Positions 1 through 8,896 of a DNA stretch of 64,000 nucleotides are shown in pieces. The stretch is taken from contig NZ_JAEVFI010000003.1 in the NCBI RefSeq assembly GCF_019303495.1, positions 1-64,000 of the forward strand, in the 5' to 3' direction. A program made the position numbers and the translations under genes. The notes below the pieces were generated by a model. It ran no database searches, had not been told where the DNA came from, and worked only from the letters and a program-made list of their open reading frames with translations. Within the stretch, counting starts at the first letter, position 1. Every line of letters starts with the position of its first letter. This DNA is from Streptomyces sp. JJ66 (GTDB taxonomy: Bacteria > Actinomycetota > Actinomycetes > Streptomycetales > Streptomycetaceae).

Positions 1-240
1 CGTTGACTTTTGGTGCACTGTTGAGTTCTCAAGGAACGGACGCTTCCTTCGGACACCCTTCCAGGCCATCCTCCGGGCGCTTCCCTTCGGTGTCTCCAAC
101 TTTACCAGACTCTTTCCGGCCGGTTTCCCGCCCTGAATTTCGTCTCGAAGGAGTCGGAATCCTTTATTGCCTTTCGGCGCGTTCCAACGGTATCAGAAGA
201 TTTCCGTCGGATTTTCCATCCTCCCGGAACCCGTGGACAC
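1..240 (-). promoter_or_regulatory. Probable rRNA operon promoter and leader (transcribed leftward off the window)
   Basis: Read on the minus strand, bases 32-21 give TTGAGAACTCAA followed by CAGTGCACCAAAAGTCAACG. I recognise this arrangement from the 5' leader of Streptomyces 16S rRNA operons. Further upstream a TAAAGT hexamer at 104-99 is a possible -10; I see no convincing -35. The 16S gene itself would lie left of base 1. No protein gene is convincing in 1-346. Confidence 0.55.
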
Positions 241-288
241 AACAGTGTCCGCGTTTCCCTGCGAGGTGGAGACGTAAACGTACTGGAG

Positions 289-320
289 CGGGGCGCCAGG
301 ATGCAAATCCTGGCGCCCCG
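289..320 (-). terminator. Terminator after rnj
   Basis: A perfect 13-bp stem (289-301 with 308-320) closes a 6-base loop 27 bases past the rnj stop codon. There is no U-tract, as is usual for Streptomyces hairpin terminators. It separates rnj from the putative rRNA leader downstream. Confidence 0.75.
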
Positions 321-346
321 TGCCGACAGGGGAGGCTGACGGCGGG

Positions 347-2032
347 TCAGACCTCGACGACGACCGGGAGGATCATCGGTCGGCGGCGGTAGGCGTCGGA
401 CACCCACTTGCCCGCCGTCCGGCGCACCAGCTGCTGGAGCTGGTGCACCTCGGCAACGCCGTCCTGGGCCGCCTTGGCCAGCGCCTCGTCGAGCTTCGGT
501 GTCAACGTGGAGAAGTCCGCGTCGTCGATGCCGGAGCCGCGGGCCTGGATGTGCGGCCCGCCGACGATCTTCCCCGTGGTGCTGTCCACCACGACGAAGA
601 TCGAGACGATGCCCTCGTCGCCCAGGATGCGCCGGTCCTTCAGCGCGGCCTCGGTGACGTCGCCGACGGAGAGGCCGTCCACGTAGACGTAACCCGCCTG
701 CACCTTGCCGACGATGTTGGCCTTGCCCTTGACGAGGTCCACCACCACGCCGTCCTCGGCGATGACCACGCGGTCCCGTGGCACCCCGGTCTGCGCGCCC
801 AGCTCCGCGTTGGCCCGCAGGTGCCGCCACTCACCGTGTACCGGCATCAGGTTGCGCGGCTGGCAGATGTTGTAGAAGAACAGCAGCTCGCCGGCCGAGG
901 AGTGGCCGGAGACGTGCACCTTGGCATTGCCCTTGTGCACGACATTGGCGCCCCACCGCGTGAGCCCGTTGATCACGCGGTACACCGCGTTCTCGTTGCC
1001 CGGGATGAGGGAGGACGCCAGGATCACCGTGTCACCCTGGACGATCCGGATCTGGTGGTCACGGTTGGCCATGCGGGACAGGGCCGCCATCGGCTCGCCC
1101 TGGGAACCGGTGCACACCAGCACCACCTCGTGGTCCGGCAGGTCGTCCAGCGTCTTGACGTCCACGACCAGCCCGGCGGGCACCTTCAGGTAGCCCAGGT
1201 CCCGGGCGATGCCCATGTTGCGGACCATCGAGCGACCGACGAAGGCCACCCGGCGCCCGTGCTCGTGCGCGGCGTCGAGGATCTGCTGGATGCGGTGCAC
1301 GTGACTGGCGAAGCTCGCCACAATGACCCGCCGCCTGGCGCGGGCGAACACCTGGTGCAGGACTTGCGAGATGTCCCGCTCCGGGGGCACGAAGCCGGGC
1401 ACTTCGGCGTTGGTGGAGTCCGACAGCAGCAGGTCGATGCCCTCCTCACCGAGCCGGGCGAAGGCCCGCAGGTCGGTGAGGCGGCCGTCGAGCGGCAGCT
1501 GGTCCATCTTGAAGTCGCCGGTGTGCACCACCATGCCCGCGGGGGTGCGGATGGCGACGGCCAGCGCGTCCGGGATGGAGTGGTTGACGGCGACGAACTC
1601 GCAGTCGAAGGGGCCGATACGCTCGCGCCCGCCCTCGCGCACCTGAAGGGTGTAGGGGCGGATGCGGTGCTCCTGGAGCTTGGCCTCGATGAGCGCGAGC
1701 GTCAGCTTGGAGCCGATCAGCGGGATGTCGGGCTTCTCCCGCAGCAGGAACGGGACGCCGCCGATGTGGTCCTCGTGGCCGTGGGTGAGCACGATGCCGT
1801 CGATGTCGTCCAGCCGGTCCCGGATGGAGCTGAAGTCCGGCAGGATCAGGTCGATGCCGGGCTGCTCCTCCTCGGGGAACAGCACGCCGCAGTCAACGAT
1901 CAGCAGCCGTCCGCCGTACTCGAAAACGGTCATGTTGCGGCCGATCTCGCCCAGGCCGCCGAGCGGGGTGACGCGCAGGCCGCCCTTGGGAAGCTTCGGC
2001 GGGGGGCCGAGTTCGGGGTGTGGGTGGCTCAA
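347..2032 (-). CDS. rnj: Ribonuclease J
   Basis: This is a metallo-beta-lactamase/beta-CASP ribonuclease acting in 5'-3' exonucleolytic and endonucleolytic mRNA decay and rRNA processing in the cytoplasm. The protein is 561 aa. The metal-binding HGHEDH motif lies at about residues 84-89 and is followed by IGG, as in the RNase J family. I chose the TTG start at 2032 because it gives the usual actinobacterial N-terminus (MSHPHPELG) and is preceded by GAGGAG six bases away; the longer reading frame adds ten residues without a better ribosome site. It is the last gene of the thyX-dapA-rnj direction and is followed by a hairpin terminator. The family assignment is secure. Confidence 0.95.
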   Translation of the reverse strand: MSHPHPELGPPPKLPKGGLRVTPLGGLGEIGRNMTVFEYGGRLLIVDCGVLFPEEEQPGIDLILPDFSSIRDRLDDIDGIVLTHGHEDHIGGVPFLLREKPDIPLIGSKLTLALIEAKLQEHRIRPYTLQVREGGRERIGPFDCEFVAVNHSIPDALAVAIRTPAGMVVHTGDFKMDQLPLDGRLTDLRAFARLGEEGIDLLLSDSTNAEVPGFVPPERDISQVLHQVFARARRRVIVASFASHVHRIQQILDAAHEHGRRVAFVGRSMVRNMGIARDLGYLKVPAGLVVDVKTLDDLPDHEVVLVCTGSQGEPMAALSRMANRDHQIRIVQGDTVILASSLIPGNENAVYRVINGLTRWGANVVHKGNAKVHVSGHSSAGELLFFYNICQPRNLMPVHGEWRHLRANAELGAQTGVPRDRVVIAEDGVVVDLVKGKANIVGKVQAGYVYVDGLSVGDVTEAALKDRRILGDEGIVSIFVVVDSTTGKIVGGPHIQARGSGIDDADFSTLTPKLDEALAKAAQDGVAEVHQLQQLVRRTAGKWVSDAYRRRPMILPVVVEV

Positions 2033-2133
2033 GAAACTCTCCTCACCACGCGCGCCACGCACCCGGCGGGGCGCGTGGCGCGCGCGTTGGTCGTGCGGTT
2101 CAGTTGTTCGGTATGCGGTTGTGAAGTCTGGTG

Positions 2134-3033
2134 CTACAGCTGTACCCCGCCGGCGGCGAGATCGCGCCTGAGCTGTTCGGTTTCGTCGTCCGTCAGCTCC
2201 ACCAGCGGCAGGCGCAGCGGGCCGCCGGGCAGTCCCTGGCGGGCCAGGGCGGCCTTGGTGGTGATCACGCCCTGGGTACGGAACATACCGGTGAAGACGG
2301 GCAGCAGCTTCTGGTGGATCTCGGTCGCCTTGGCGACATCGCCGCTGAGGTAGGCGTCGAGCAGGGCCCGCAGCTCGGGGGAGACGACGTGGCCGACGAC
2401 GGAGACGAAGCCCACCGCCCCGACGGACAGCAGCGGGAGGTTCAGCATGTCGTCACCGGAGTACCAGGCCAGCCCGGAGGCGGCGATGGCCCAGCTGGCG
2501 CGGCCGAGGTCGCCCTTGGCGTCCTTGTTGGCGACGATCCGCGGGTGCTCGGCCAGCCGGACGATGGTCTCGGTGTTGATCGGCACCCCGGAGCGGCCGG
2601 GGATGTCGTAGAGCATCACGGGTAGCCCGGTGCTGTCCGCGATCGCGGTGAAGTGCCGGTACAGGCCCTCCTGCGGGGGCTTGTTGTAGTAGGGCGTGAC
2701 GGCGAGCAGCCCGTGGGCTCCGGCCTGCTCCGCGGCGCGGGCCAGCTTCAGGCTGTGCGCGGTGTCGTTCGTGCTGGCTCCGGCCACGACGTGCGCCCGG
2801 TCGCCGACGGCCTCCACAACCGCCCGCACGAGCTGTGCTTTCTCCGCGTCGGTAGTCGTCGGCGACTCGCCGGTGGTGCCGTTGACGACGATGCCGTCGT
2901 TGCCCGCCTCGACCAGGTGAGTGGCCAGGCGCTGGGCACCGTCCAGGTCGACGGCGCCGTCCGCGTCGAACGGCGTGACCATGGCGGTGAGGACCCGCCC
3001 GAAGGGCGTCTGCGGTGTGGAGGTCGGAGCCAT
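2134..3033 (-). CDS. dapA: 4-hydroxy-tetrahydrodipicolinate synthase
   Basis: DapA condenses pyruvate with aspartate semialdehyde in the diaminopimelate/lysine pathway. The 299-aa TIM-barrel protein shows the GTTGE motif near residues 52-56, the TPYYNKP loop with Tyr116, the YDIPGRSG segment with Tyr142, and the Schiff-base Lys170 in VANKDAKGD. The ATG at 3033 gives the usual MAPTSTPQTPFG start; a GTG at 3042 would add three residues. It sits between thyX and rnj, an order common in Streptomyces, while dapB lies a few genes away on the same strand. Confidence 0.95.
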   Translation of the reverse strand: MAPTSTPQTPFGRVLTAMVTPFDADGAVDLDGAQRLATHLVEAGNDGIVVNGTTGESPTTTDAEKAQLVRAVVEAVGDRAHVVAGASTNDTAHSLKLARAAEQAGAHGLLAVTPYYNKPPQEGLYRHFTAIADSTGLPVMLYDIPGRSGVPINTETIVRLAEHPRIVANKDAKGDLGRASWAIAASGLAWYSGDDMLNLPLLSVGAVGFVSVVGHVVSPELRALLDAYLSGDVAKATEIHQKLLPVFTGMFRTQGVITTKAALARQGLPGGPLRLPLVELTDDETEQLRRDLAAGGVQL

Positions 3034-3190
3034 AGGGTCCACGCTACTCGTAGCGCGGTGCCGCGCGCTCCCTCGGGGCGCCGCGATGCGGAGCCCGGCA
3101 CTGTCTGCTCGGGGGTTCAGGCAGTGCCGGGTCCGTGGATTCAGCCTAAATGAACCCCCTTAAAAGCCGCAATCCGGACACATCAAGCGG

Positions 3191-4822
3191 TTACGGTGCT
3201 ACCCGGCCGTTGGCGTTGAACGCGGCGTAGGTGAGGGGCATCAACCGGGCCCACTCGGCCTCCATCCGCTCCCCCACCAGCTCGATCTCGCGCTGCGGGA
3301 ACGAGGGCACCTTCGCCAGTTCGTGCTGCGTGCGCAGGCCCAGGAAGTGCATCAGTGAGCGCGCGTTGCAGGTGGCGTACATCGAGGAGTACAGGCCCAC
3401 GGGCAGCGTGGCCCGCGCCACCTCCCGGGCCACCCCGGCGGCCAGCATCTCCTGGTAGGCGGCGTACGCCTGCCGGTAGGAGTCCGTCATGGCCTTGGAC
3501 ACCAGTGTGTGCTGCTCCGCGGTGCCCGCGACGAACTCGTACTTGCCCGGCCGGCCCTGCTGCACCAGTTTGCGTTCCGCGTCCGGCACGTAGAACACCG
3601 GCTCCAGCCGCCGGTACCTGCCGCTCTCCTCGTTGTAGGAGTTGTGCACGACGATGCCGTCCGCCAGGAAGTTGTGCCAGGGACCTTCCACCGAAAGGTC
3701 GTACGTCATCTCCTCGCCGTCCTCCACGACGGCCGTGACGGTCTCCGGGCGAGCCACGGAGATCATTCCTCCCCGCCGGGCACCGGCCTGCTCGCGGGCG
3801 CTTTTCGCCGCATGGCACGCTTCGCACGCCGGTGCGAGGTTCGTCTCGTCCAGTGCCGTCCGGAGGTCTTCCACCACCGGTACGACGTGGTCGAGCGCCA
3901 GCTCCTCGCGCGGGAACTCCCCGGCGCACAGATGGCATGTGTCGCGCTCGCCGATCAGCCGTTCCCGCTGCATCGACGTCCAGACCCCGATACCCCGGCG
4001 GAGGCTCGGCGGAACCAGCCGCTCGGTGGGGCGCGGCGCGGTCCCCGTGGCCATGACCTGGTCTCCGGGGGCCAGCTCCCCCGCCTTCCGCCAGCCGCCT
4101 GGAGTCAGGATCGCGTGGTCCACCGAGCAGCGCAGTTCCCGCCCGCCGGACGTGGCCAGCTTGATGAGCCGCTTGACGCCCGACTCGTAGACGTCGGCGA
4201 TCTGCGCCCGCTGCGCCTGCAGCGTCTCCTCGTCGTAGCAGCGGACATGGTTACGGCGCACCGAACCGAGATTGCGCAGCCGCGTGGACGGATGCTGTTC
4301 GCGGAACTCCAAGACCGTGGCCTCCGCCGCCTCGCGGCTGTCGAAGAGCCCAAGGTGGTGGGTGGTGTGCTGACGGCTCACCTGAGCCTGCCACTTGCCT
4401 GCCGTGCGGTGCCATGTCACTCCGCCCGCCGACCAGGGCAGCCGGTCTTCCACACCGTGGTGCCACTGCTGGTAGAGCTCGGAGATCTTCTCGCGCCGCA
4501 GGTGCCCCGCCTCGCTGACGAGGGTGACCTCCGAGTCCCCCGCCAGGCACCAGCCGACCCGGTGCCGGTGGAACTCGCGGAAGACGAAGAGGGGGGCGCT
4601 GATGAAGAACGTCATGGAGTTGTGCTCAAAGGGGCTGCCGTGGCGGTCCCGCATCAGGTAGTTGATCAGACCCCGGGAGCGTTCCGGGTCCTTGGTCAGT
4701 TCCTCCAGGGACTGCTCCCCCGCCGTGGACACGCGAGCGGCCCACAGCACGTCGGTGTCGGCCGCGCTGTGCTTGACCAGCTCGACGGTCATGTCACTGC
4801 GGAAGCGGGGTTCGTCGCTCAC
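3191..4822 (-). CDS. thyX: FAD-dependent thymidylate synthase precursor with in-frame intein
   Basis: ThyX makes dTMP from dUMP using methylene-tetrahydrofolate and NADPH with FAD. The precursor is 543 aa: N-extein residues 1-91, intein 92-394, C-extein 395-543. After splicing the enzyme would be 240 aa, close to the usual ThyX size. The interruption falls inside the ThyX signature: HRHRVGW ends the first part and SYNEESGRY begins the second, so splicing is needed to form the nucleotide/FAD site. I chose the GTG at 4822 (SDEPRFRSD) because upstream sequence in the same frame does not resemble ThyX. The flanking exteins look intact, so the gene is probably functional if splicing works. I see no other thymidylate synthase in the window. 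Confidence 0.93.
   Translation of the reverse strand: MSDEPRFRSDMTVELVKHSAADTDVLWAARVSTAGEQSLEELTKDPERSRGLINYLMRDRHGSPFEHNSMTFFISAPLFVFREFHRHRVGWCLAGDSEVTLVSEAGHLRREKISELYQQWHHGVEDRLPWSAGGVTWHRTAGKWQAQVSRQHTTHHLGLFDSREAAEATVLEFREQHPSTRLRNLGSVRRNHVRCYDEETLQAQRAQIADVYESGVKRLIKLATSGGRELRCSVDHAILTPGGWRKAGELAPGDQVMATGTAPRPTERLVPPSLRRGIGVWTSMQRERLIGERDTCHLCAGEFPREELALDHVVPVVEDLRTALDETNLAPACEACHAAKSAREQAGARRGGMISVARPETVTAVVEDGEEMTYDLSVEGPWHNFLADGIVVHNSYNEESGRYRRLEPVFYVPDAERKLVQQGRPGKYEFVAGTAEQHTLVSKAMTDSYRQAYAAYQEMLAAGVAREVARATLPVGLYSSMYATCNARSLMHFLGLRTQHELAKVPSFPQREIELVGERMEAEWARLMPLTYAAFNANGRVAP
3641..4549 (-). other. ThyX intein (303 aa) with AP2-like and HNH modules
   Basis: The intein begins at Cys1 (CLAGDSEVTL, block A) and ends at VVHN before Ser+1, so the splice-junction residues Cys1, His-Asn and Ser+1 are all present. 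Block B is GRELRCSVDHAIL near residues 137-149, with Ser in place of the common Thr and the conserved His kept. Blocks F/G are TYDLSVEGPWHNFLADGIVVHN-like at 282-303. Two insertions are visible. One lies between A and B at about 43-85 (GVTWHRTAGKWQAQV, then HLGLFDSREAAEAT), which looks like an AP2/ERF-type DNA-binding domain. The other lies between B and F at about 205-250 (CHLC...LDHVVPV...N..PACEACHAAKS), a zinc-ribbon HNH nuclease. No LAGLIDADG motif is present. The intein call is firm; the AP2 call is from pattern only. Confidence 0.92.
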
Positions 4823-5065
4823 GGGGGTCCTTCCAGGGGTGCGTCGGACGGCGGCGAACAGCCTACGGCGCGGCGGCGGACACCACGGGCACGGGTGACA
4901 CGCATGCTTCTCGTCGCGTCGGGCAGGCAACCCCAGACCGGTTCTACTCGTCCAGATGTTTGAGGAAGCCGTGGAAAACGGGCACCAGGGGGATACGTGG
5001 ACGGACTTCCGGTAACGCAACACACACGCACTCGTGAGAACCCAGGCCAAAGGAGAGCAGAGACC

Positions 5066-5302
5066 ATGTTCCGCCGCGGAGAGCCCGTCCCGTTCGCCTT
5101 CGTCGCCGAGGCCGACCGGTTCCGCAGCAACGTCACCCCGCCCCCGCGCCGCCGCGCCAGCGTCTCTGAGCTGGCCGGGCGGGTCGTGCTGACGCTGGTG
5201 GTGGTAGCCGGGCTCGTCGGGGCGATGCTGCTGGCGGTGCCCGCGCTCGAGGTCCAGCTCGACGAGCCGCGCGGCCAGCAGCAGGAGGCCGCGGAGCGCT
5301 GA
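5066..5302 (+). CDS. Small single-pass membrane protein, function unknown
   Basis: This 78-aa protein begins MFRRGEPVPF and carries one hydrophobic helix of about 22 residues (VVLTLVVVAGLVGAMLLAV) near residues 41-59, followed by a short charged tail. The ATG at 5066 is preceded by AAGGAG about ten bases away, which favours it over upstream in-frame starts. It is divergent from thyX and upstream of a second small membrane protein gene. I recognise no domain; the family is only hypothetical. Confidence 0.7.
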   Translation: MFRRGEPVPFAFVAEADRFRSNVTPPPRRRASVSELAGRVVLTLVVVAGLVGAMLLAVPALEVQLDEPRGQQQEAAER

Positions 5303-5474
5303 TGCGCGGGCACGGCCCGGGGAGCGCGGAATAGCCGCGGGGAGCACGGTGTACGCCGGGCGCGCCGGGCCGGGGCCCTGGTATGACCGTTCGCTGGTTT
5401 GCCCGATAACCTCACCGGTCACAGGACGTCACCCTGTCCTGCGCACCGCCCCGGACCGCGAGCGAGGACCCGTC

Positions 5475-6059
5475 GTGCCCCTACCCTTCCTGACGGCCGA
5501 CCACGAGCTGAGAACCACCGTGGTGATCTCCGAGGAACCGCTGCCGTACGCCGACCGGGGCCGCTGGCGCCGCCCGTACCGGCCCGGCCCGTGGCGGGTG
5601 GGCGGCGGCGCCGTGCTGCTGCTGCTCACCGCGTACCTGCTGATCTCCGCCGTCATCATCACCGTCGTCGGCTCGCTGGCCGGGGCCCTGGTGTGCCTGG
5701 TGAGCGCGGTGGTGGTGCTGGCGGTGGCCCTGCGGGCGCTGCGCGTGGGGGTGTGGGTGAGCGCGCACGGGCTGCGACAGGTGCAGTTGCTGCGGACGGT
5801 GACGCTCAGCTGGCGTGAGGTCGGCTCCGTCCGCACGGTGCAGCAGCCGGTGCGCTGGCTGGGGCTGCCGCGGACGGTGCAGGGGCAGGCGGTACGCGTC
5901 GAGCGGCGCGACGGCCCGGCCCTGCGCATGCTGGTGACCGACCACAGCGCTGACTTCCTGGCCAAGCCCGGCGCGTTCGAACGGGCGGCCGACGTGCTGG
6001 AAAGCTGGGCGCAGGAGCACCGGGTCGCGGGGGTGGGGGCGGCCCGCGAGGGCCGCTGA
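5475..6059 (+). CDS. Membrane protein with PH-like domain
   Basis: The 194-aa product has a proline/arginine-rich N-terminus, two adjacent transmembrane helices at about residues 38-85, and a C-terminal soluble half. That half has the pattern of bacterial PH-like domains: a hydrophobic strand with Trp (LSWREVGSVR), then short beta strands and a final helix ending FERAADVLESWA. I chose the GTG at 5475 (VPLPFLTADHELRTT) with GAGGA just upstream. It converges on the TPR-like gene at 6206. The function is unknown; PH-like assignment is moderate. Confidence 0.7.
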   Translation: MPLPFLTADHELRTTVVISEEPLPYADRGRWRRPYRPGPWRVGGGAVLLLLTAYLLISAVIITVVGSLAGALVCLVSAVVVLAVALRALRVGVWVSAHGLRQVQLLRTVTLSWREVGSVRTVQQPVRWLGLPRTVQGQAVRVERRDGPALRMLVTDHSADFLAKPGAFERAADVLESWAQEHRVAGVGAAREGR

Positions 6060-6205
6060 CCTCACGCGTCGGCGCCGGGCTCCCAGCGCAGGACCCCCGG
6101 GCTGGCACTCCAGGACCTCGCAGAGTGCGGCAAGCGTCGCAGCTCCACCGCCCTGGCCCGTCCGTTCGTGCGCGGTGCCACTGGGCCGGGTGAGGCCCGG
6201 TGGGG

Positions 6206-6682
6206 TCAGGCGGGGGGCTGCGACGCGTCGCGCTGGGCGCGCTGTTCGGTGCGGTGCAAGGTGATCGCGCGCTGCATGGCCTTGCGGGCGCGCGGGGTGT
6301 CGCGGGCATCGTGGTAGGCGACGGCCAGCCGGAACCAGCTGCGCCAGTCCTCGGGGCGGGCCTCGGTCTCGGCGCGGCGGCGGGCGAAGACGGCGTCGGC
6401 ACCGGCCCGGTCGATGCGGCCGCTGGGGGTGCGTTCCAGCTCGTCGGCCGGCAGCCCGCCCTCGGCGTCCAGCTGCCGGGCCAGGCGCCCGGCGAGCACG
6501 GCGAAGCGGGTGCTGTGCCACAGGAACCAGGCGCCGAGCAGCGGCAGCACCAGCACGGCGGCGCCGAGGCCGATGGTGACGGGGGTGCCCTGCTCGATGA
6601 GCAGCACCCCCCGGCTGCCGGCCAGCACGAAGTAGCCGACGAGCACCGCCGCCAGCACGCAGTAAGTGAGCTTCGCCCGCAT
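6206..6682 (-). CDS. Two-helix membrane protein with C-terminal TPR-like segment
   Basis: The 158-aa protein has two hydrophobic helices (about residues 6-28 and 35-55). A basic linker follows, then a helical C-terminus in which DWRSWFRLAVAYHDARDTPRARKAMQRAI fits one tetratricopeptide repeat (with W, L, A, Y, A positions typical of TPR). It lies 38 bases downstream of dapB on the same strand and may be cotranscribed. No enzymatic motif is visible. Conserved hypothetical in streptomycetes is my best description. Confidence 0.75.
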   Translation of the reverse strand: MRAKLTYCVLAAVLVGYFVLAGSRGVLLIEQGTPVTIGLGAAVLVLPLLGAWFLWHSTRFAVLAGRLARQLDAEGGLPADELERTPSGRIDRAGADAVFARRRAETEARPEDWRSWFRLAVAYHDARDTPRARKAMQRAITLHRTEQRAQRDASQPPA

Positions 6683-6720
6683 CGCCGGGGCTCCTAGCAG
6701 GGTGTTCCGGGGCGCCTGGT

Positions 6721-7494
<774 letters not shown>

Positions 7495-7513
7495 TCAGCT
7501 GGGGTGGGGCGGC

Positions 7514-8896
7514 TCAGGCGACGGCGTCGTCCAGGCGGGCGGCCTGCTTGTCGGTGAACGGGCCGATCGCGGCGAGCGAGGGGCGGCGGGCCAGCACCTG
7601 AGCGGCGACGGTGCGCACGTCGTCGGGGGTGACGGCGGCGATGCGCGCGAGCATCTCGTCCACCGACAGCTGGCGGCCCCAGCACAGCTCGCTTTTGCCG
7701 AGCCGGTGCATCAGGGCGCCAGTGTCCTCCAGGCCCAGCACGGTGGAGCCGGACAGCTGGCCGATCGCGCGCCGCAGCTCCTCCTCGGGCAGGCCGTTCG
7801 CCGCGACGTCGGCGAGCTGGTCGCGGGCCAGGCGCAGCACGTCGTGCACCTGGCCGGGGCGGCAGCCCGCGTAGACGCCGAACATGCCGCAGTCGGCGTA
7901 GCCGGAGGTGAGGGAGTACACCGAGTAGGCCAGGCCGCGCTTCTCGCGGATCTCCTGGAACAGGCGGCTGCTCATGCCGCCGCCGAGGGCCGCGTTGAGC
8001 ACGCCGAGCGCCCAGCGGCGTTCGTCGGTGCGGGCGACGCCGGGCATGCCGAGGACAACGTGGGCCTGCTCGGTGCGGCGGCGCACCAGGTCGATCTTGC
8101 CGGCGGTGGTGACGCGGCGGGTGCCGGTGCGCGGGGGCAGCGGCTGGGCGTCGGCGTCGCCGCTGAGCGCCCCGGCCCGCTCGAACGCGGCGCGGACCTG
8201 ACGCACGACGGTGGCGTGGTCGAGGTTGCCCGCGGCGGCGACGACGAGCCGGGTGGGGTCGTAGTGCTTGCGGTAGAAGCGGGCGACGCGGTCCCGGGTG
8301 AGGCCCTCGACCGTCTCGACGGTGCCGAGGATGGGGCGGCCGAGCGGGGTGTCACCGAACAGGGTGCGGGCGAAGACGTCGTGCACGCTGTCCCCGGGGT
8401 CGTCCTCGGTCATCGCGATCTCCTCCAGGATGACGCCGCGCTCGGCGTCCAGGTCCTCGGGGCGGATCAGCGAGCCGGTGAGCATGTCGCAGACGACGTC
8501 GATGGCCAGCGGCAGGTCGGTGTCGAGCACCCGCGCGTAGTAGCAGGTGTACTCCTTGGCGGTGAACGCGTTCATCTCGCCGCCGACGGCGTCCAGCGCG
8601 GCGGAGATGTCCAGCGCGCTGCGCCGCGCGGTGCCCTTGAACAGCAGGTGTTCGAGGTAGTGCGTGGCACCGTTCAGCGCCGGGGTCTCGTCGCGGGAGC
8701 CGACGTGCGCCCAGATGCCGAAGGTGGCCGAGCGCACGGTCGGCCACGTCTCGGTGACCACCCGCAGGCCGCCGGGCAGGACGGTGCGCCGGACGCGTCC
8801 GGTGCCGTCCTGGCCGGGCAGGAGTGTGGTGGTACGGGCGACGGCCCGCCGCTCCACGTGGGAGGGGCGGGCCGTCGCGCGGCTGCTACGCGTCAC
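7514..8896 (-). CDS. M16-family zinc metalloprotease
   Basis: This 460-aa pitrilysin/processing-peptidase-like enzyme carries the inverted zinc motif HYLEH at about residues 79-83, and the distal glutamate is in the [11 protein letters not shown] segment. The C-terminal half has the second M16 fold with the [22 protein letters not shown] signature. Its GTG start overlaps the pnp stop by four bases (GTGA), which indicates translational coupling. A protease of this family directly after pnp is usual in Streptomyces. The substrate is unknown. Confidence 0.93.
   Translation of the reverse strand: MTRSSRATARPSHVERRAVARTTTLLPGQDGTGRVRRTVLPGGLRVVTETWPTVRSATFGIWAHVGSRDETPALNGATHYLEHLLFKGTARRSALDISAALDAVGGEMNAFTAKEYTCYYARVLDTDLPLAIDVVCDMLTGSLIRPEDLDAERGVILEEIAMTEDDPGDSVHDVFARTLFGDTPLGRPILGTVETVEGLTRDRVARFYRKHYDPTRLVVAAAGNLDHATVVRQVRAAFERAGALSGDADAQPLPPRTGTRRVTTAGKIDLVRRRTEQAHVVLGMPGVARTDERRWALGVLNAALGGGMSSRLFQEIREKRGLAYSVYSLTSGYADCGMFGVYAGCRPGQVHDVLRLARDQLADVAANGLPEEELRRAIGQLSGSTVLGLEDTGALMHRLGKSELCWGRQLSVDEMLARIAAVTPDDVRTVAAQVLARRPSLAAIGPFTDKQAARLDDAVA

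Noticed and set aside
320..2353. Long plus-strand open frame opposite rnj
   Set aside because: It runs through rnj and the 3' end of dapA, has low-complexity shadow composition and no start signal.
3641..4549. A free-standing HNH gene or insertion sequence inside thyX
   Set aside because: The frame is continuous through both ends, there are no terminal inverted repeats or target duplications, and the ends are exact intein splice residues.
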